From: Arthrobacter agilis
Lineage (GTDB): Bacteria; Actinomycetota; Actinomycetes; Actinomycetales; Micrococcaceae
Reading direction: 5' to 3'
DNA length: 64,000 bases
NCBI RefSeq assembly: GCF_030816075.1
Contig: NZ_JAUSXO010000001.1
Span: 434,001-498,000, forward strand
The translations under genes and the position numbers were made by a program. The notes below the pieces were generated by a model. That model had not been told where the DNA came from. It did not search any database and worked only from the letters and a program-made list of their open reading frames with translations. Below are positions 43,028 to 54,174 of this stretch, piece after piece (position 1 is the first letter of the stretch; each line of letters begins with the position of its first letter).

Positions 43028-43954
43028 GTGTTGCCAAGCCAGGATCTTCCCCGCGCGTCGAGTGCGGGCTTCCGCCTCCTCGCGGTCCACGCCCACCCCG
43101 ACGACGAGTCGAGCAAGGGCGCGGCCACCATGGCCGCCTACGTCGCGGCGGGTGCGGAGGTCATGGTGGCGACCTGCACCGGCGGCGAGCGCGGTGACAT
43201 CCTCAACGCGGCAATGGACGGCGACGCCCACGCCAAGCGTGACCTGCCGGGCCTCCGGCGCGTCGAGATGGCGCGTGCCGTCGCCGAGCTCGGCGTGCAG
43301 CAGCGGTGGCTGGGCTTCACCGACTCGGGACTGCCCGAGGGCGACCCCCTCCCGGACCTGCCCTTCGGCTGCTTCGCGCTCCAGCCCCTCGAGCGTGCCG
43401 CAGCGCCCCTCGTGAAGCTCGTCCGCGAATTCCGCCCCCACGTGATCCTCAGCTACGACGAGAACGGCGGCTACCCGCACCCGGACCACATCATGGCGCA
43501 CCGCGTCGCGGTGGAGGCGTTCGAGGCGGCCGGCGATCCCGCGCGTTACCCGGGCACGGGCGAGGCCTGGGCCCCGTCCAAGCTCTACTACGACCGCGCC
43601 TTCAACCCGGAACGCTTCCGCGCCCTGCACTTCGCCCTCGAAGAGGCCGGTCTGCAGTCGCCCTACGCCGAGCGCCTCGCCCAGTGGCTCGAGGCGGACG
43701 CGGAAGGCCACCAGCCGCCCGCGCCGGCGCACGCCACCACCACGCAGATCCGCTGCGGCGACTTCTTCGGGCACCGCGAGCGGGCGCTGATCGCCCACCG
43801 CACGCAGGTGGACCCCGAGGGCTTCTTCTTCGCCGTCTCGGTCGAACTGCAGCAGCAGGTATGGCCGTGGGAGGACTACTCGCTCATCACCTCGCGCGTG
43901 GACTCCGCCGTGCCCGAGGACGACTTCTTCGCCGGCATCACGCCCGGCACCTAG
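43028..43954 (+). CDS. mca: Mycothiol S-conjugate amidase
   Basis: Mca cleaves mycothiol adducts of toxins and drugs, releasing a mercapturic acid for export. The 308 residues belong to the PIG-L/LmbE fold. Zinc ligands lie in A-H23-P-D-D26-E, and a further histidine in the H-P-D-H segment near residue 155. The K-G-A-A-T-M-A and T-C-T-G-G-E-R-G-D-I-L motifs are typical. The length and the long C-terminal half separate it from the deacetylase MshB. The gene shows that the organism makes mycothiol. The GTG has a G-G-A-G site. Confidence 0.93.
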   Translation: MLPSQDLPRASSAGFRLLAVHAHPDDESSKGAATMAAYVAAGAEVMVATCTGGERGDILNAAMDGDAHAKRDLPGLRRVEMARAVAELGVQQRWLGFTDSGLPEGDPLPDLPFGCFALQPLERAAAPLVKLVREFRPHVILSYDENGGYPHPDHIMAHRVAVEAFEAAGDPARYPGTGEAWAPSKLYYDRAFNPERFRALHFALEEAGLQSPYAERLAQWLEADAEGHQPPAPAHATTTQIRCGDFFGHRERALIAHRTQVDPEGFFFAVSVELQQQVWPWEDYSLITSRVDSAVPEDDFFAGITPGT

Positions 43955-44037
43955 GTCCGCCACGCATTTCTATCCCGCGTAGAATTATCGGTGGCGGGCC
44001 ACCCTGATCCGCCGCGAGCTTCGAAAGTGGTGCCTGC

Positions 44038-44376
44038 GTGTTCCTTGACCTCAGCCTGGCTGCGACCGTGACGCCGTCGGGGGACCCGACGCTGAAACCG
44101 GGCCTCGATCCGTCGTCGGTCACCCCCGGGACGCTCGGCTTCCTCGCGACGCTGTTCGTCGTCGTGCTGGTCATCTTCCTGATCCGCGACATGGTCAAGC
44201 GCATCCGGCGCGTCCGGTACACCGCCGAGGTGGAGCAGGCACGCCTGCAGCGTGCGGGCGGGATGCCGTCGGGTGCGGACGACGCCGGCCGGGACCGTCC
44301 GCAGGCACGGGAGGCCGGGGGCGACGACGGCGGACGCCCCCTGCCGGGCGGGAAGCACGGCCCGGACAACCGCTGA
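44038..44376 (+). CDS. Small single-pass membrane protein downstream of mca
   Basis: This 112-residue protein has a short extracellular N-terminus, one transmembrane helix (about 33-52), then a basic R-D-M-V-K-R-I-R-R-V-R-Y segment and a disordered G/D/R-rich tail. A protein of this type follows mca in many actinobacteria (Rv1083 in M. tuberculosis, from memory). No activity is known. The GTG start has only a weak ribosome site. The 83-base gap after mca contains a TAGAAT box at 43980-43985, which may give it a separate promoter. Confidence 0.75.
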   Translation: MFLDLSLAATVTPSGDPTLKPGLDPSSVTPGTLGFLATLFVVVLVIFLIRDMVKRIRRVRYTAEVEQARLQRAGGMPSGADDAGRDRPQAREAGGDDGGRPLPGGKHGPDNR

Positions 44377-44424
44377 GGCACGCTGCGCACAACCGCTGCG
44401 GGCAGCCGGTGGACCCGGCTGGTC

Positions 44425-45177
44425 CTAGGCGCCGGACGGGTGCAGGACGGCGATCGTGATCGCGATGAAGTGCGCCGCGAAGGCCGCCACCGTGAACGCG
44501 TGGAAGAGCTCGTGGAAGCCGAACACGCGCAGTGAGAAGTTCGGCCGCTTGATGCCGTAGAACACCGCCCCCGCGATGTACAGCACACCGCCCACGCAGA
44601 TGAGGGTGGCGGCGGGGACGTTCGCGGCGAAGAAGTCCGGCATGTAGAACACCGAGCCGAGGCCCAGGGCCACGTAGATCGGTACGTACAGCCAGCGCGG
44701 GGCGTCGACCCACAGATTCCTGAAGAGGACGCCGGCGAGGGCACCGCCCCAGATGATCCACAGCAGGGTCTCGGCCTTCCCCCGGTCCAGCAGGGCCCAG
44801 GCGAGCGGCGTGTAGGACCCGGCGATCACCAGCATGATGTTCGTGTGGTCCAGGCGCTTGAGGACCACCTTCACGCCCGGGCTCCAGTTGCCCCGGTGGT
44901 ACACCGCGCTCACACCGAAGAGCAGCACGCCCGTGAGCGCGTACACGGCGGAGGCGATCCGGAGCCCGGGCGTGGGCGCCACGGTCACGAGGACGATGCC
45001 CGCGGCGACCGCGAGGGGCGTGGCGACGGCGTGGATCCACCCGCGCCAGAGGGGCTTGGCGGCCATCGCGTCCGCGAGGGGTCCCGCGACCGAGGACACG
45101 GCCTGCTGGAGGGTGCTGTCGCGGCTGTCCGCGGAATCCGAGGGGCCCGGAAGGGGAGCCGGATGGCGCGGGGTCAT
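44425..45177 (-). CDS. Hemolysin III family (PAQR) membrane protein
   Basis: This 250-residue protein has seven hydrophobic helices after a hydrophilic N-terminus of about 40 residues. PAQR/hemolysin III features include V-Y-H-R-G-N-W-S and the D-H-T-N-I segment. The late F-H-E-L-F-H-A-F-T-V-A-A-F-A-A-H block carries histidines that bind zinc in the family. The name hemolysin comes from one Bacillus protein; most homologues have unknown or lipid-related roles. Its place between the mca group and the prenyl transferase repeats the order seen in mycobacteria. Confidence 0.88.
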   Translation of the reverse strand: MTPRHPAPLPGPSDSADSRDSTLQQAVSSVAGPLADAMAAKPLWRGWIHAVATPLAVAAGIVLVTVAPTPGLRIASAVYALTGVLLFGVSAVYHRGNWSPGVKVVLKRLDHTNIMLVIAGSYTPLAWALLDRGKAETLLWIIWGGALAGVLFRNLWVDAPRWLYVPIYVALGLGSVFYMPDFFAANVPAATLICVGGVLYIAGAVFYGIKRPNFSLRVFGFHELFHAFTVAAFAAHFIAITIAVLHPSGA

Positions 45178-45183
45178 GCCGGA

Positions 45184-45189
45184 ATTCTA
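45184..45189 (-). promoter_or_regulatory. -10 box for leaderless hemolysin III mRNA
   Basis: On the minus strand TAGAAT is followed by 6 bases and then the ATG at 45177. Confidence 0.6.
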
Positions 45190-45366
45190 GCCGATACCCC
45201 GGCCCGCCAGCTGTCGAGGAGGGGGTGTCCGCGGCCGGTCCGGCCGGGTATGCAGGCCTTTGCCCGGCAACTGCCGGTACGGTGGAGGTATCCGGGGCGC
45301 AGGCGCCCCGTGTCGTGAATGCCTCCGGCCCGGACCGGAGCGGAAACCAGGGGAGGGCAGCCGGGC

Positions 45367-46134
45367 GTGAGTCTGAAGTTCCCCGGAGTCGGCTACAGCT
45401 TCTACGAACGCAGGCTGCAGCGGAACCTCGCGCCCGAGCGCATCCCGCACCACATCGGCGTCATGGTGGACGGCAACCGGCGCTGGGCCCGGCTCGCAGG
45501 GGCTCCGACGAGCCACGGGCACCAGGCGGGTGCGGACAAGATCCACGAGTTCCTCGGCTGGTGCGAGGAACTCGGCGTCGACGTCGTGACCCTGTACATG
45601 CTGTCCACGGACAACATGGGCCGGCCCCAGGAGGAGATCGACCAGCTCCTCGACATCATCGCCAACACCCTCGACCGCCTGGGGGAGAGCAACCGCGTGC
45701 GGGTGCAGCCCGTCGGTGCCCTCGATCTCCTGCCCGAAGACCTCGCGGACAAGCTCACAGACCTGGCGGCATCCACCGAGAAGATCGACGGCCTCCACGT
45801 CAACGTGGCCGTGGGGTACGGGGGACGGCGGGAGATCGTCGACGCCGTCAAGGAGCTGATGAGGGATGCCGCGGCGAAGGGCATGTCGCTCGAGACCCTT
45901 GCCGAGGAACTGACGGACCAGCACATCTCCTCCTTCCTGTACACCCGCGGGCAGCAGGACCCGGACCTCGTGATCCGTACCTCGGGGGAGCAGCGGCTGT
46001 CCGGTTTCCTCATGTGGCAGAGCGCCTACAGCGAGTTCTATTTCTGCGAGGCCCTCTGGCCCGATTTCCGCCGCGTCGACTTCCTCCGCGCCCTGCGCGA
46101 CTACGGCCGCCGGCAGCGCCGCTTCGGCTCCTGA
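45367..46134 (+). CDS. uppS: cis-Prenyl transferase (isoprenyl diphosphate synthase, UppS family)
   Basis: This 255-residue enzyme condenses isopentenyl diphosphate with Z geometry to make polyprenyl carriers for envelope glycans. Family motifs: the catalytic D35-G-N-R-R-W-A, the H-x-x-G-A-D-K segment near 50-57, L-Y-M-L-S-T-D-N, and the terminal D-P-D-L-V-I-R-T-S-G-E-Q-R-L-S-G-F-L-W-Q-like block. The genomic position matches the mycobacterial short-chain Z-FPP synthase (Rv1086) rather than the long-chain enzyme, so the chain length is open. The GTG at 45367 is preferred because it has a G-G-G-A-G-G site about 10 bases upstream. Confidence 0.92.
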   Translation: MSLKFPGVGYSFYERRLQRNLAPERIPHHIGVMVDGNRRWARLAGAPTSHGHQAGADKIHEFLGWCEELGVDVVTLYMLSTDNMGRPQEEIDQLLDIIANTLDRLGESNRVRVQPVGALDLLPEDLADKLTDLAASTEKIDGLHVNVAVGYGGRREIVDAVKELMRDAAAKGMSLETLAEELTDQHISSFLYTRGQQDPDLVIRTSGEQRLSGFLMWQSAYSEFYFCEALWPDFRRVDFLRALRDYGRRQRRFGS

Positions 46135-46143
46135 ACGTTCACC

Positions 46144-46174
46144 GGCCCTTCACCCGCGACACGATGAAGGGGCC
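46144..46174 (+). terminator. Hairpin after the prenyl transferase gene
   Basis: A 9-bp stem with one bulged G (46144-46152 with 46165-46174) begins 9 bases after the stop. Confidence 0.5.
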
Positions 46175-46357
46175 TGCGCTGCGCGGGCCGACGGCGTAGG
46201 GTCTATCCATCGACGGACGCCGGATCCGCCGACGGAAGGCCGCTGATGACGCCGATGGTGCCAAGCACCTCGCACGAGTCGGGGAGGCCGTCCGGCCTCC
46301 TGGCCGGAACACCCACCCCCTACGAGTTCGGGGTGCCCACCCCGGAGCGGAGTTCCT

Positions 46358-47689
46358 GTGGCTACAACCAACACCCCGCACCCTAGCGACGCCAGCGACC
46401 CGCGGCGCAGCTACGTCATCGACACCTCGGTGCTCCTGTCCGATCCCCATGCCATCCTGCGGTTCGCGGAACACGAGGTGATCCTCCCGATCGTCGTCAT
46501 CAGCGAACTCGAGGGCAAGCGCCACGATCCGGAGCTCGGGTACTTCGCGCGGAAGGCCCTGAGGCTGCTGGACGACCTGCGGGTGGAGAACGGCGGGCTC
46601 GACACCGACGTCCCGCTCGGGGACGAGGGCGGCACGCTCCGCGTGGAGCTGAACCACGTCTCGCCCGAGGTGCTGCCGGTCGGCTTCCGCAGCGGCGACA
46701 ACGACTCCCGGATCCTCGCCGTCGCCAAGAACCTCGCCGTCGCGGGGCGTGACGTGACGGTGGTCTCCAAGGACCTGCCGATGCGCGTGAAGGCATCCGC
46801 CATGGGCCTGCAGGCCGACGAGTACCGCAACGAACTGGTCAAGGATTCCGGCTGGACGGGCGTGGCCGAGCTCGATGCCACCGTCGAGGAGGTCAACGCC
46901 CTGTACGACCACGAGGCCGTCCTGACGCCGGGCGGGGCCGAGCAGCCGGTCAACACGGGGGTCATCCTGCTGTCCCCGCGCGGCTCGGCCCTCGGGCGGG
47001 TGGGCGCCGACAAGCACATCCGGCTGGTCCGCGGCGACCGGGACGTCTTCGGGCTGCACGGCAGGTCCGCGGAGCAGCGCCTGGCCATCGACCTGCTGAT
47101 GGACCCCGAGGTGGGGATCGTCTCGCTGGGCGGCCGCGCCGGGACGGGGAAGTCCGCCCTGGCGCTCTGCGCGGGCCTCGAGGCGGTCCTGGAGCGCCGC
47201 GAGCACCGCAAGGTCGTCGTCTTCCGGCCCCTGTACGCCGTGGGCGGCCAGGAACTCGGCTACCTGCCCGGGAGCGAGAACGACAAGATGAACCCGTGGG
47301 CGCAGGCCGTGTTCGACACCCTCGGTGCGCTCGTCTCGCCCGAAGTGGTCGAGGAGGTGCTGGACCGCGGGATGCTCGAGGTGCTGCCGCTCACCCACAT
47401 CCGGGGCCGCAGCCTGCACGACTCGTTCGTGATCGTCGACGAGGCGCAGTCGCTCGAGAAGAACGTGCTGCTCACCGTCATGAGCCGCATCGGCCAGAAC
47501 TCGAAGATCGTCCTCACCCACGACGTGGCGCAGCGCGACAACCTCCGGGTCGGCCGGCACGACGGGATCGCGGCCGTCGTCGAGATCCTCAAGGGACACC
47601 CGCTCTTCGGCCACGTCACGCTGACGCGCTCGGAGCGCTCGCCCATCGCGGCCCTCGTGACCGAACTGCTGGAGGGGACGGACGTGTAG
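46358..47689 (+). CDS. PhoH2-type protein (PIN domain fused to PhoH ATPase)
   Basis: This 443-residue protein has an N-terminal PIN ribonuclease domain (about 18-150). It starts Y-V-I-D-T-S-V-L and includes the acidic residues of S-E-L-E and D-N-D. A PhoH ATPase domain follows, with Walker A G-R-A-G-T-G-K-S near 259-266 and Walker B F-V-I-V-D-E-A-Q. PhoH2 proteins act as RNA helicases and ribonucleases. In mycobacteria phoH2 is coupled to a small phoAT antitoxin-like gene upstream; I see no such gene here. The GTG start has a G-G-A-G site. Confidence 0.92.
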   Translation: MATTNTPHPSDASDPRRSYVIDTSVLLSDPHAILRFAEHEVILPIVVISELEGKRHDPELGYFARKALRLLDDLRVENGGLDTDVPLGDEGGTLRVELNHVSPEVLPVGFRSGDNDSRILAVAKNLAVAGRDVTVVSKDLPMRVKASAMGLQADEYRNELVKDSGWTGVAELDATVEEVNALYDHEAVLTPGGAEQPVNTGVILLSPRGSALGRVGADKHIRLVRGDRDVFGLHGRSAEQRLAIDLLMDPEVGIVSLGGRAGTGKSALALCAGLEAVLERREHRKVVVFRPLYAVGGQELGYLPGSENDKMNPWAQAVFDTLGALVSPEVVEEVLDRGMLEVLPLTHIRGRSLHDSFVIVDEAQSLEKNVLLTVMSRIGQNSKIVLTHDVAQRDNLRVGRHDGIAAVVEILKGHPLFGHVTLTRSERSPIAALVTELLEGTDV

Positions 47690-47698
47690 GAGGGCCCG

Positions 47699-48466
47699 CT
47701 AGCCCACGATCCAGGGGACGTGGCGGCTCACGTCGCTGAGCTCCGGAGGAGCCGCGCGGAAGTAGTCGTCGGTCAGGTACTCGTCGACGCCGAGGATGGC
47801 GAGGTCGTGGCCTGCGCCCCGCGTGGGACCGTCGAGCGCCGTCGTGGACACGCAGACCGCGGTGCCGACGTCGATGAGTACGCGGGTCCGGCCCTCCCCG
47901 ACGAGGGGGCGGCCGGGCGCCGCGGGCTCGTAGGAGGGGTTCGGGGTGACGGTGGCCGCCAGGACGGGGCGGCCCGCGAACGTCTCCTCCGCGACGTCCT
48001 CCACCTCCACCCGGTTCGCGCCCGGGTACACCATGGCCACCGGCGCGTTGCCGGCCAGTTCCACCGGGTCCAGCATGGAGGACCAGCGGGGATCGCCGAA
48101 CACGGCCTCGCCGTACGCGGCCTCGGGCCGGCGGCGCACGAGGCCGGCGCCGTCGTACACGGGCGTGACGAGGCGCGGTGCGAGGAGCCAGGATTTCCGG
48201 GTGGCACTGACGTAGAGCGCGTCGCGGGACTGTTCGTTGCCGGTGGTCGAATGCAGCAGCGTCCCGTCCGCCGCCTCGACCCGCAGCGCCGCGGGCCGGC
48301 GCAGCCAGGCCCTGAGCGGCGGGGCGGTATCGGCGCCCTGGTCGGACGGCGCCCGCCACGCGATGGTGAACTGCAGCGTCTCCCAGCGCCAAGGGGAGGA
48401 GCGGCAGAGGGAGCGGAAGGTTTCCACCGGCGTGGAGGCGGAACTGGTGCTGCGCTGGCCCGACAT
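47699..48466 (-). CDS. Hypothetical protein, unrecognised
   Basis: I do not recognise this 255-residue protein. It has no signal peptide and no membrane helix. The sequence is rich in short beta-like stretches: P-A-A-L-R-V-E-A-A-D-G-T-L-L-H-S, then R-V-L-I-D-V-G-T-A-V-C-V. It also has an R-P-V-L-A-A-T-V-T-P-N-P-S-Y segment. The alternation resembles antiparallel folds such as LolA/RseB, but that is a guess. The ATG at 48466 is supported by a TACACT box exactly 6 bases upstream. It shares a 57-base divergent promoter region with the prepilin peptidase gene and converges with phoH2. Confidence 0.65.
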   Translation of the reverse strand: MSGQRSTSSASTPVETFRSLCRSSPWRWETLQFTIAWRAPSDQGADTAPPLRAWLRRPAALRVEAADGTLLHSTTGNEQSRDALYVSATRKSWLLAPRLVTPVYDGAGLVRRRPEAAYGEAVFGDPRWSSMLDPVELAGNAPVAMVYPGANRVEVEDVAEETFAGRPVLAATVTPNPSYEPAAPGRPLVGEGRTRVLIDVGTAVCVSTTALDGPTRGAGHDLAILGVDEYLTDDYFRAAPPELSDVSRHVPWIVG

Positions 48467-48472
48467 TTCCAC

Positions 48473-48478
48473 AGTGTA
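48473..48478 (-). promoter_or_regulatory. -10 box for leaderless mRNA of the hypothetical gene
   Basis: On the minus strand TACACT is followed by 6 bases and then the ATG at 48466. Confidence 0.55.
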
Positions 48479-48511
48479 ACCGGCCTTCGCCGGCCGGTCA
48501 GGGCCGTCGCG

Positions 48512-48517
48512 TAGCGT
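48512..48517 (+). promoter_or_regulatory. -10 box for leaderless prepilin peptidase mRNA
   Basis: TAGCGT is followed by 6 bases and then the GTG at 48524. Confidence 0.55.
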
Positions 48518-48523
48518 GGGGGC

Positions 48524-49030
48524 GTGACCGCCGTGCTCGCCGACTACCTGGTGCAGGAGCCGCTCGCCTTCGCCCTGCTCACGGCCGCGCTGCTGGGCTT
48601 CCTGACGGTCGGCGGACGGCTGAGCGTGATCGACTGGCGCACGCACCGCCTCCCGGACCGGATCGTGCTGCCCTCCTATCCGGCGGCCGCCCTCCTGCTC
48701 GGCCTCGCCGCGGGGGCCGCCGGCGAGTGGCACCGGGTCCTCGGGATGATCGCCGGGGGAGCCGTCCTCTGGATCGGCTTCGGGGCGCTGCACCTGCTGT
48801 CCCGGCGCGGCCTCGGCTTCGGCGACGTCAAGCTCGCGGGGCTGCTGGGCCTCTACCTGGGCTTCGCGGGAGGCGCCGGGCTCTGGTGGGGGCCCGTCTT
48901 CGCCGTCGTGCTCGGCGGGCTCTGGAGCCTCGCGCTCGTCCTGGCCGGCCGGGCCACGCCGGCCTCCCCGGTGGCGTTCGGCCCGTTCCTCATCGGCGGG
49001 GCTGCGCTGGCGCTCGCTGTACTAGCCTGA
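48524..49030 (+). CDS. Prepilin peptidase, A24 family (short form)
   Basis: This 168-residue membrane protease has four or more hydrophobic helices. The two catalytic aspartates of the GxGD class are visible: D37 in S-V-I-D-W-R-T-H-R-L-P-D and D101 in G-F-G-D-V-K-L-A. It lacks the N-methyltransferase domain of PilD, so it is the short TadV/CpaA-like type. Such enzymes process type IV or Flp pilins, but no pilin or assembly gene is in the window. The start is supported by the -10 box 6 bases upstream. Confidence 0.88.
   Translation: MTAVLADYLVQEPLAFALLTAALLGFLTVGGRLSVIDWRTHRLPDRIVLPSYPAAALLLGLAAGAAGEWHRVLGMIAGGAVLWIGFGALHLLSRRGLGFGDVKLAGLLGLYLGFAGGAGLWWGPVFAVVLGGLWSLALVLAGRATPASPVAFGPFLIGGAALALAVLA
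49023..49028 (+). promoter_or_regulatory. -10 box for leaderless NUDIX mRNA
   Basis: TAGCCT is followed by 7 bases and then the ATG at 49036. The box overlaps the last codons and stop of the preceding gene. Confidence 0.5.
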
Positions 49031-49035
49031 AGAGC

Positions 49036-49506
49036 ATGCCCACTCCCGATTTCGTCCTGTCGCTGCGCCGTAAGATCGGCCACGATCCGCTGTGGCTGCC
49101 CGGTGTCGGCGGCGTGGTCCTCGACGACGACGGGCAGGTGCTCCTGGGGCAGCGGGCGGACAACGGCCGGTGGGCCATCATCACGGGCATGGTCGATCCG
49201 GGGGAGCACCCCGCCGTGGCGCTGCGACGGGAGGTGGAGGAGGAGACGGGCGTGGTCGTCGAGGTCGAGTACCTGCTCGCCACCGGGGTCGAGGGCCCCA
49301 TCACGTTCCCCAACGGCGACGTGTGCACGTTCCTCACCCTCGATTTCCGGTGCCGGTGGGTGAGCGGGACCGCGCGGGTGAACGACGACGAGTCGCTCGA
49401 CGTCGGGTGGTTCCCCCTGGACAACCTGCCGCCGCTCAAGCCACGGCACCTGGCGCTCGTGCAGCAGGCCGGGGCGTTCGACGGCGTGACCCGCTTCCTC
49501 TCCTGA
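49036..49506 (+). CDS. NUDIX hydrolase
   Basis: This 156-residue enzyme hydrolyses a nucleoside diphosphate linked to another moiety. The full Nudix box spans G51 to V73: G51, E57, R65-E66, E69-E70 and G72, matching GX5EX7REUXEEXGU. The N-terminal strand G-V-G-G-V-V-L-D-D-D-G and the P-G-E segment are typical of the MutT-like group. The substrate is unknown; a loose resemblance to ADP-ribose or mutagenic nucleotide hydrolases is all that can be said. The gene begins 5 bases after the prepilin peptidase stop but appears to have its own promoter. Confidence 0.9.
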   Translation: MPTPDFVLSLRRKIGHDPLWLPGVGGVVLDDDGQVLLGQRADNGRWAIITGMVDPGEHPAVALRREVEEETGVVVEVEYLLATGVEGPITFPNGDVCTFLTLDFRCRWVSGTARVNDDESLDVGWFPLDNLPPLKPRHLALVQQAGAFDGVTRFLS

Positions 49507-49508
49507 CG

Positions 49509-49549
49509 CCGCCGGCCCGGCAGTCCTCGGGGGACTGCCGGGCCGGCGG
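49509..49549. terminator. Bidirectional terminator between NUDIX and MFS genes
   Basis: A perfect 18-bp GC-rich stem (49509-49526 with 49532-49549) with a 5-base loop separates the convergent stops at 49506 and 49568. Confidence 0.85.
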
Positions 49550-49567
49550 TGTGCAGCAGGGGCCGGG

Positions 49568-51930
<2,363 letters not shown>

Positions 51931-51959
51931 ATTTGCACTTTGATAGCTTCAGTGCAAAT
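51931..51959. promoter_or_regulatory. TetR operator: 9-bp perfect inverted repeat
   Basis: ATTTGCACT (51931-51939) and AGTGCAAAT (51951-51959) flank an 11-bp spacer immediately upstream of the regulator start. A third half-site TTTGCACTAT lies at 51904-51913 in the first codons. The repeat is AT-rich in a GC-rich setting. Confidence 0.75.
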
Positions 51960-51977
51960 TGATGCGGGGCGCAGAAG

Positions 51978-52026
51978 AGGCACGGAGAAGGGCGCACCCG
52001 TGGTGGGCGCGCCCTTCTCCGTGCCT
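51978..52026 (-). terminator. Terminator after fumC
   Basis: A perfect 18-bp stem (51978-51995 with 52009-52026) has a 13-base loop and lies 16 bases beyond the fumC stop. It also insulates the TetR promoter. Confidence 0.85.
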
Positions 52027-52041
52027 GGTCCTGCCTGCGGG

Positions 52042-53472
52042 TCAGGCCTGCGGCGGCCGCGTCATCGACAGCACGTCGAGGGCGGAGTCCAGCTGCTCCT
52101 CGGTCAGCTCCCCGCGCTCCACGAAGCCGAGGGCGAGCACCGCCTCACGGACGGTGAGGCCCTCGGCCACGGCCTTCTTGGCGATCTTCGCCGCGTTCTC
52201 GTACCCGATGTGCTTGTTGAGGGGCGTGACGATCGAGGGGGAGGCCTCGGCGAGGAAGCGTGCGCGCTCGACGTTGGCGGTGATGCCGTCGATCATGCGG
52301 TCCGCGGACACCCGCGTCGAGTTGCTCAGGAGACGGATCGACTCGAGCACGTTGCGGGCGATCACGGGGATGCCGACGTTGAGCTCGAACGCACCGTTGG
52401 TGCCGGACCACGCCACGGTGGCGTCATTGCCGACCACCTGGGCGCAGACCATGATGACGGCCTCGGCGATGACGGGGTTGACCTTGCCCGGCATGATCGA
52501 CGAGCCGGGCTGCAGGTCGGGGAGGGCGATCTCGCCGAGGCCCGTGTTGGGGCCGGATCCGAGCCAGCGCAGGTCGTTGTGGATCTTGGTCAGGGAGACG
52601 GCGATGGTGCGCAGCATCCCCGACACCTCGACGAGCGCGTCACGGTTCGCCTGGGCCTCGAAGTGGTCGCGCGCCTCCGTGAGGGGGAGCCCCGTGTCCT
52701 CGGCGAGGAGCTCGATGACCCGGGCGGAGAAGCCCGCGGGCGTGTTGATGCCGGTCCCCACGGCGGTGCCGCCGAGGGGGACCTCGGCCACGCGCGGGAG
52801 CGAGGCCTCGATGCGCTCGATCCCGTAGCGGACCTGCGCGGCGTAGCCGCCGAATTCCTGGCCCAGGGTGACCGGTGTGGCATCCATGAGGTGCGTGCGG
52901 CCGGACTTCACCACCGTGCTGAACTCCTCGGCCTTGCGCTCCAGCGCCTCGGCGAGGTGCGCCAGCGACGGGATGAGGTCCTTCACGAGGGCGGAGGTCG
53001 CCGCGACGTGGACCGAGGTCGGGAAGACGTCGTTGGAGGACTGCGAGGCGTTGACGTGGTCGTTCGGGTGCACCGTCGTGGCACTGCCGGCCGCCTCGAG
53101 GGCCCGGCTCGCGAGGGTCGCGATGACCTCGTTGGCGTTCATGTTCGAGGACGTGCCCGAGCCGGTCTGGTAGATGTCCACGGGGAAGTCGCCGTCGTAC
53201 CGCCCGGACGCGACGTCCTCGGCCGCCGCCTCGATGGCACGGGCGCGCTCCTCGTCGAGGACGCCGAGCTCGGCGTTGGCCGTGGCCGCCGCCTTCTTGA
53301 TGCGGGCCAGCGCCTCGATGTGGGCGCGCTCGAGGGTGGTGCCGGAGATCGGGAAGTTCTCGACGGCGCGCTGCGTCTGCGCCCGGTACAGGGCGTCGAC
53401 CGGGACCCGCACCTCGCCCATGGTGTCGTGTTCGATGCGGTACTCGGGGCTGGCTTCAGGCGTTGGCGTCAT
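52042..53472 (-). CDS. fumC: Fumarate hydratase class II
   Basis: FumC hydrates fumarate to malate in the TCA cycle without an iron-sulfur cluster. The 476 residues have the family signature [11 protein letters not shown] near residue 325, which is the mobile catalytic loop with the active serine. [13 protein letters not shown] near 99-111 and [14 protein letters not shown] also occur. The ATG at 53472 is preferred to the open frame at 53508. It lies 16 bases after the carbonic anhydrase stop, so the two are co-transcribed. Confidence 0.95.
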   Translation of the reverse strand: MTPTPEASPEYRIEHDTMGEVRVPVDALYRAQTQRAVENFPISGTTLERAHIEALARIKKAAATANAELGVLDEERARAIEAAAEDVASGRYDGDFPVDIYQTGSGTSSNMNANEVIATLASRALEAAGSATTVHPNDHVNASQSSNDVFPTSVHVAATSALVKDLIPSLAHLAEALERKAEEFSTVVKSGRTHLMDATPVTLGQEFGGYAAQVRYGIERIEASLPRVAEVPLGGTAVGTGINTPAGFSARVIELLAEDTGLPLTEARDHFEAQANRDALVEVSGMLRTIAVSLTKIHNDLRWLGSGPNTGLGEIALPDLQPGSSIMPGKVNPVIAEAVIMVCAQVVGNDATVAWSGTNGAFELNVGIPVIARNVLESIRLLSNSTRVSADRMIDGITANVERARFLAEASPSIVTPLNKHIGYENAAKIAKKAVAEGLTVREAVLALGFVERGELTEEQLDSALDVLSMTRPPQA

Positions 53473-53488
53473 GCGGCAATTCTCGCCT

Positions 53489-54109
53489 TCAGTTCTCCAC
53501 CGCGCCAAATCCGGACACGAGCACGGCCTTGCCCTCGTCGAGGCGGTAGGAGACGCCGATGACGGCGGTGGCCCCCGCCTCGATCGCGTCCGCGATCACG
53601 CGCGAGCTGTCCACCAGCCGGTGCGCCGTCTGCCGCGTGTGCTCGACGACCGTCGAGTTCACGTCCGTGACCCCCGCGCGCCGCGCCGCGAGGACCGACG
53701 GCGTGATGCGCTCCACCAGGTCACGGATGAAGCCCACGGGCATGTCGCCGGTCTCGATCGTGTTCATGGTCGCGGTCACGGCGCCGCAGCTGTCGTGGCC
53801 GAGGACCACGATCAGCGGGACGCCGAGCACGGCGACGCTGTACTCGAGGGAACCGAGGACGGCGTCGTCGATCACCTGCCCGGCCGTGCGGACCACGAAG
53901 GCGTCGCCGAGGCCGAGGTCGAAGATGATCTCGGCGGCGAGGCGGGAGTCCGAGCAGCCGAAGATCACGGCGAACGGGTTCTGCCGGTCCACGAGGGCCG
54001 CGCGGCGGGAGGCGTCCTGGTTCGGATGGGAGGCGTCAGCGGCGACGAAACGGGCGTTGCCCTCCTGCAGGCGGAGCCACGCGTCGGCCGGGGTCAGTTG
54101 CTGGGTCAC
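53489..54109 (-). CDS. Beta-class carbonic anhydrase
   Basis: The enzyme interconverts carbon dioxide and bicarbonate. The 206 residues contain the zinc ligands C52 (G-C-S-D54-S-R56, with the D-R catalytic dyad), H105 and C108 (G-H-D-S-C-G). V-R-T-A-G-Q near 73-78 is also typical. No signal peptide is present, so it is cytoplasmic. The longer open frame to 54367 is rejected: the GTG at 54109 has a TACAGT box exactly 6 bases upstream. It shares a transcript with fumC, so anaplerotic and TCA roles may be linked. Confidence 0.93.
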   Translation of the reverse strand: MTQQLTPADAWLRLQEGNARFVAADASHPNQDASRRAALVDRQNPFAVIFGCSDSRLAAEIIFDLGLGDAFVVRTAGQVIDDAVLGSLEYSVAVLGVPLIVVLGHDSCGAVTATMNTIETGDMPVGFIRDLVERITPSVLAARRAGVTDVNSTVVEHTRQTAHRLVDSSRVIADAIEAGATAVIGVSYRLDEGKAVLVSGFGAVEN

Positions 54110-54115
54110 GCGCCC

Positions 54116-54121
54116 ACTGTA
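54116..54121 (-). promoter_or_regulatory. -10 box for leaderless carbonic anhydrase-fumC mRNA
   Basis: On the minus strand TACAGT is followed by 6 bases and then the GTG at 54109. Confidence 0.55.
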
Positions 54122-54174
54122 CTGGTCCGCGCGCGTCCCGCCGCGTGGAAGTCGCGCCGGACCGGTTCGATGAC

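Noticed and set aside
46135-46357. A phoAT-like antitoxin gene before phoH2
   Set aside because: No short frame with a ribosome site and plausible composition is present. The region holds a prenyl transferase terminator and leader only.
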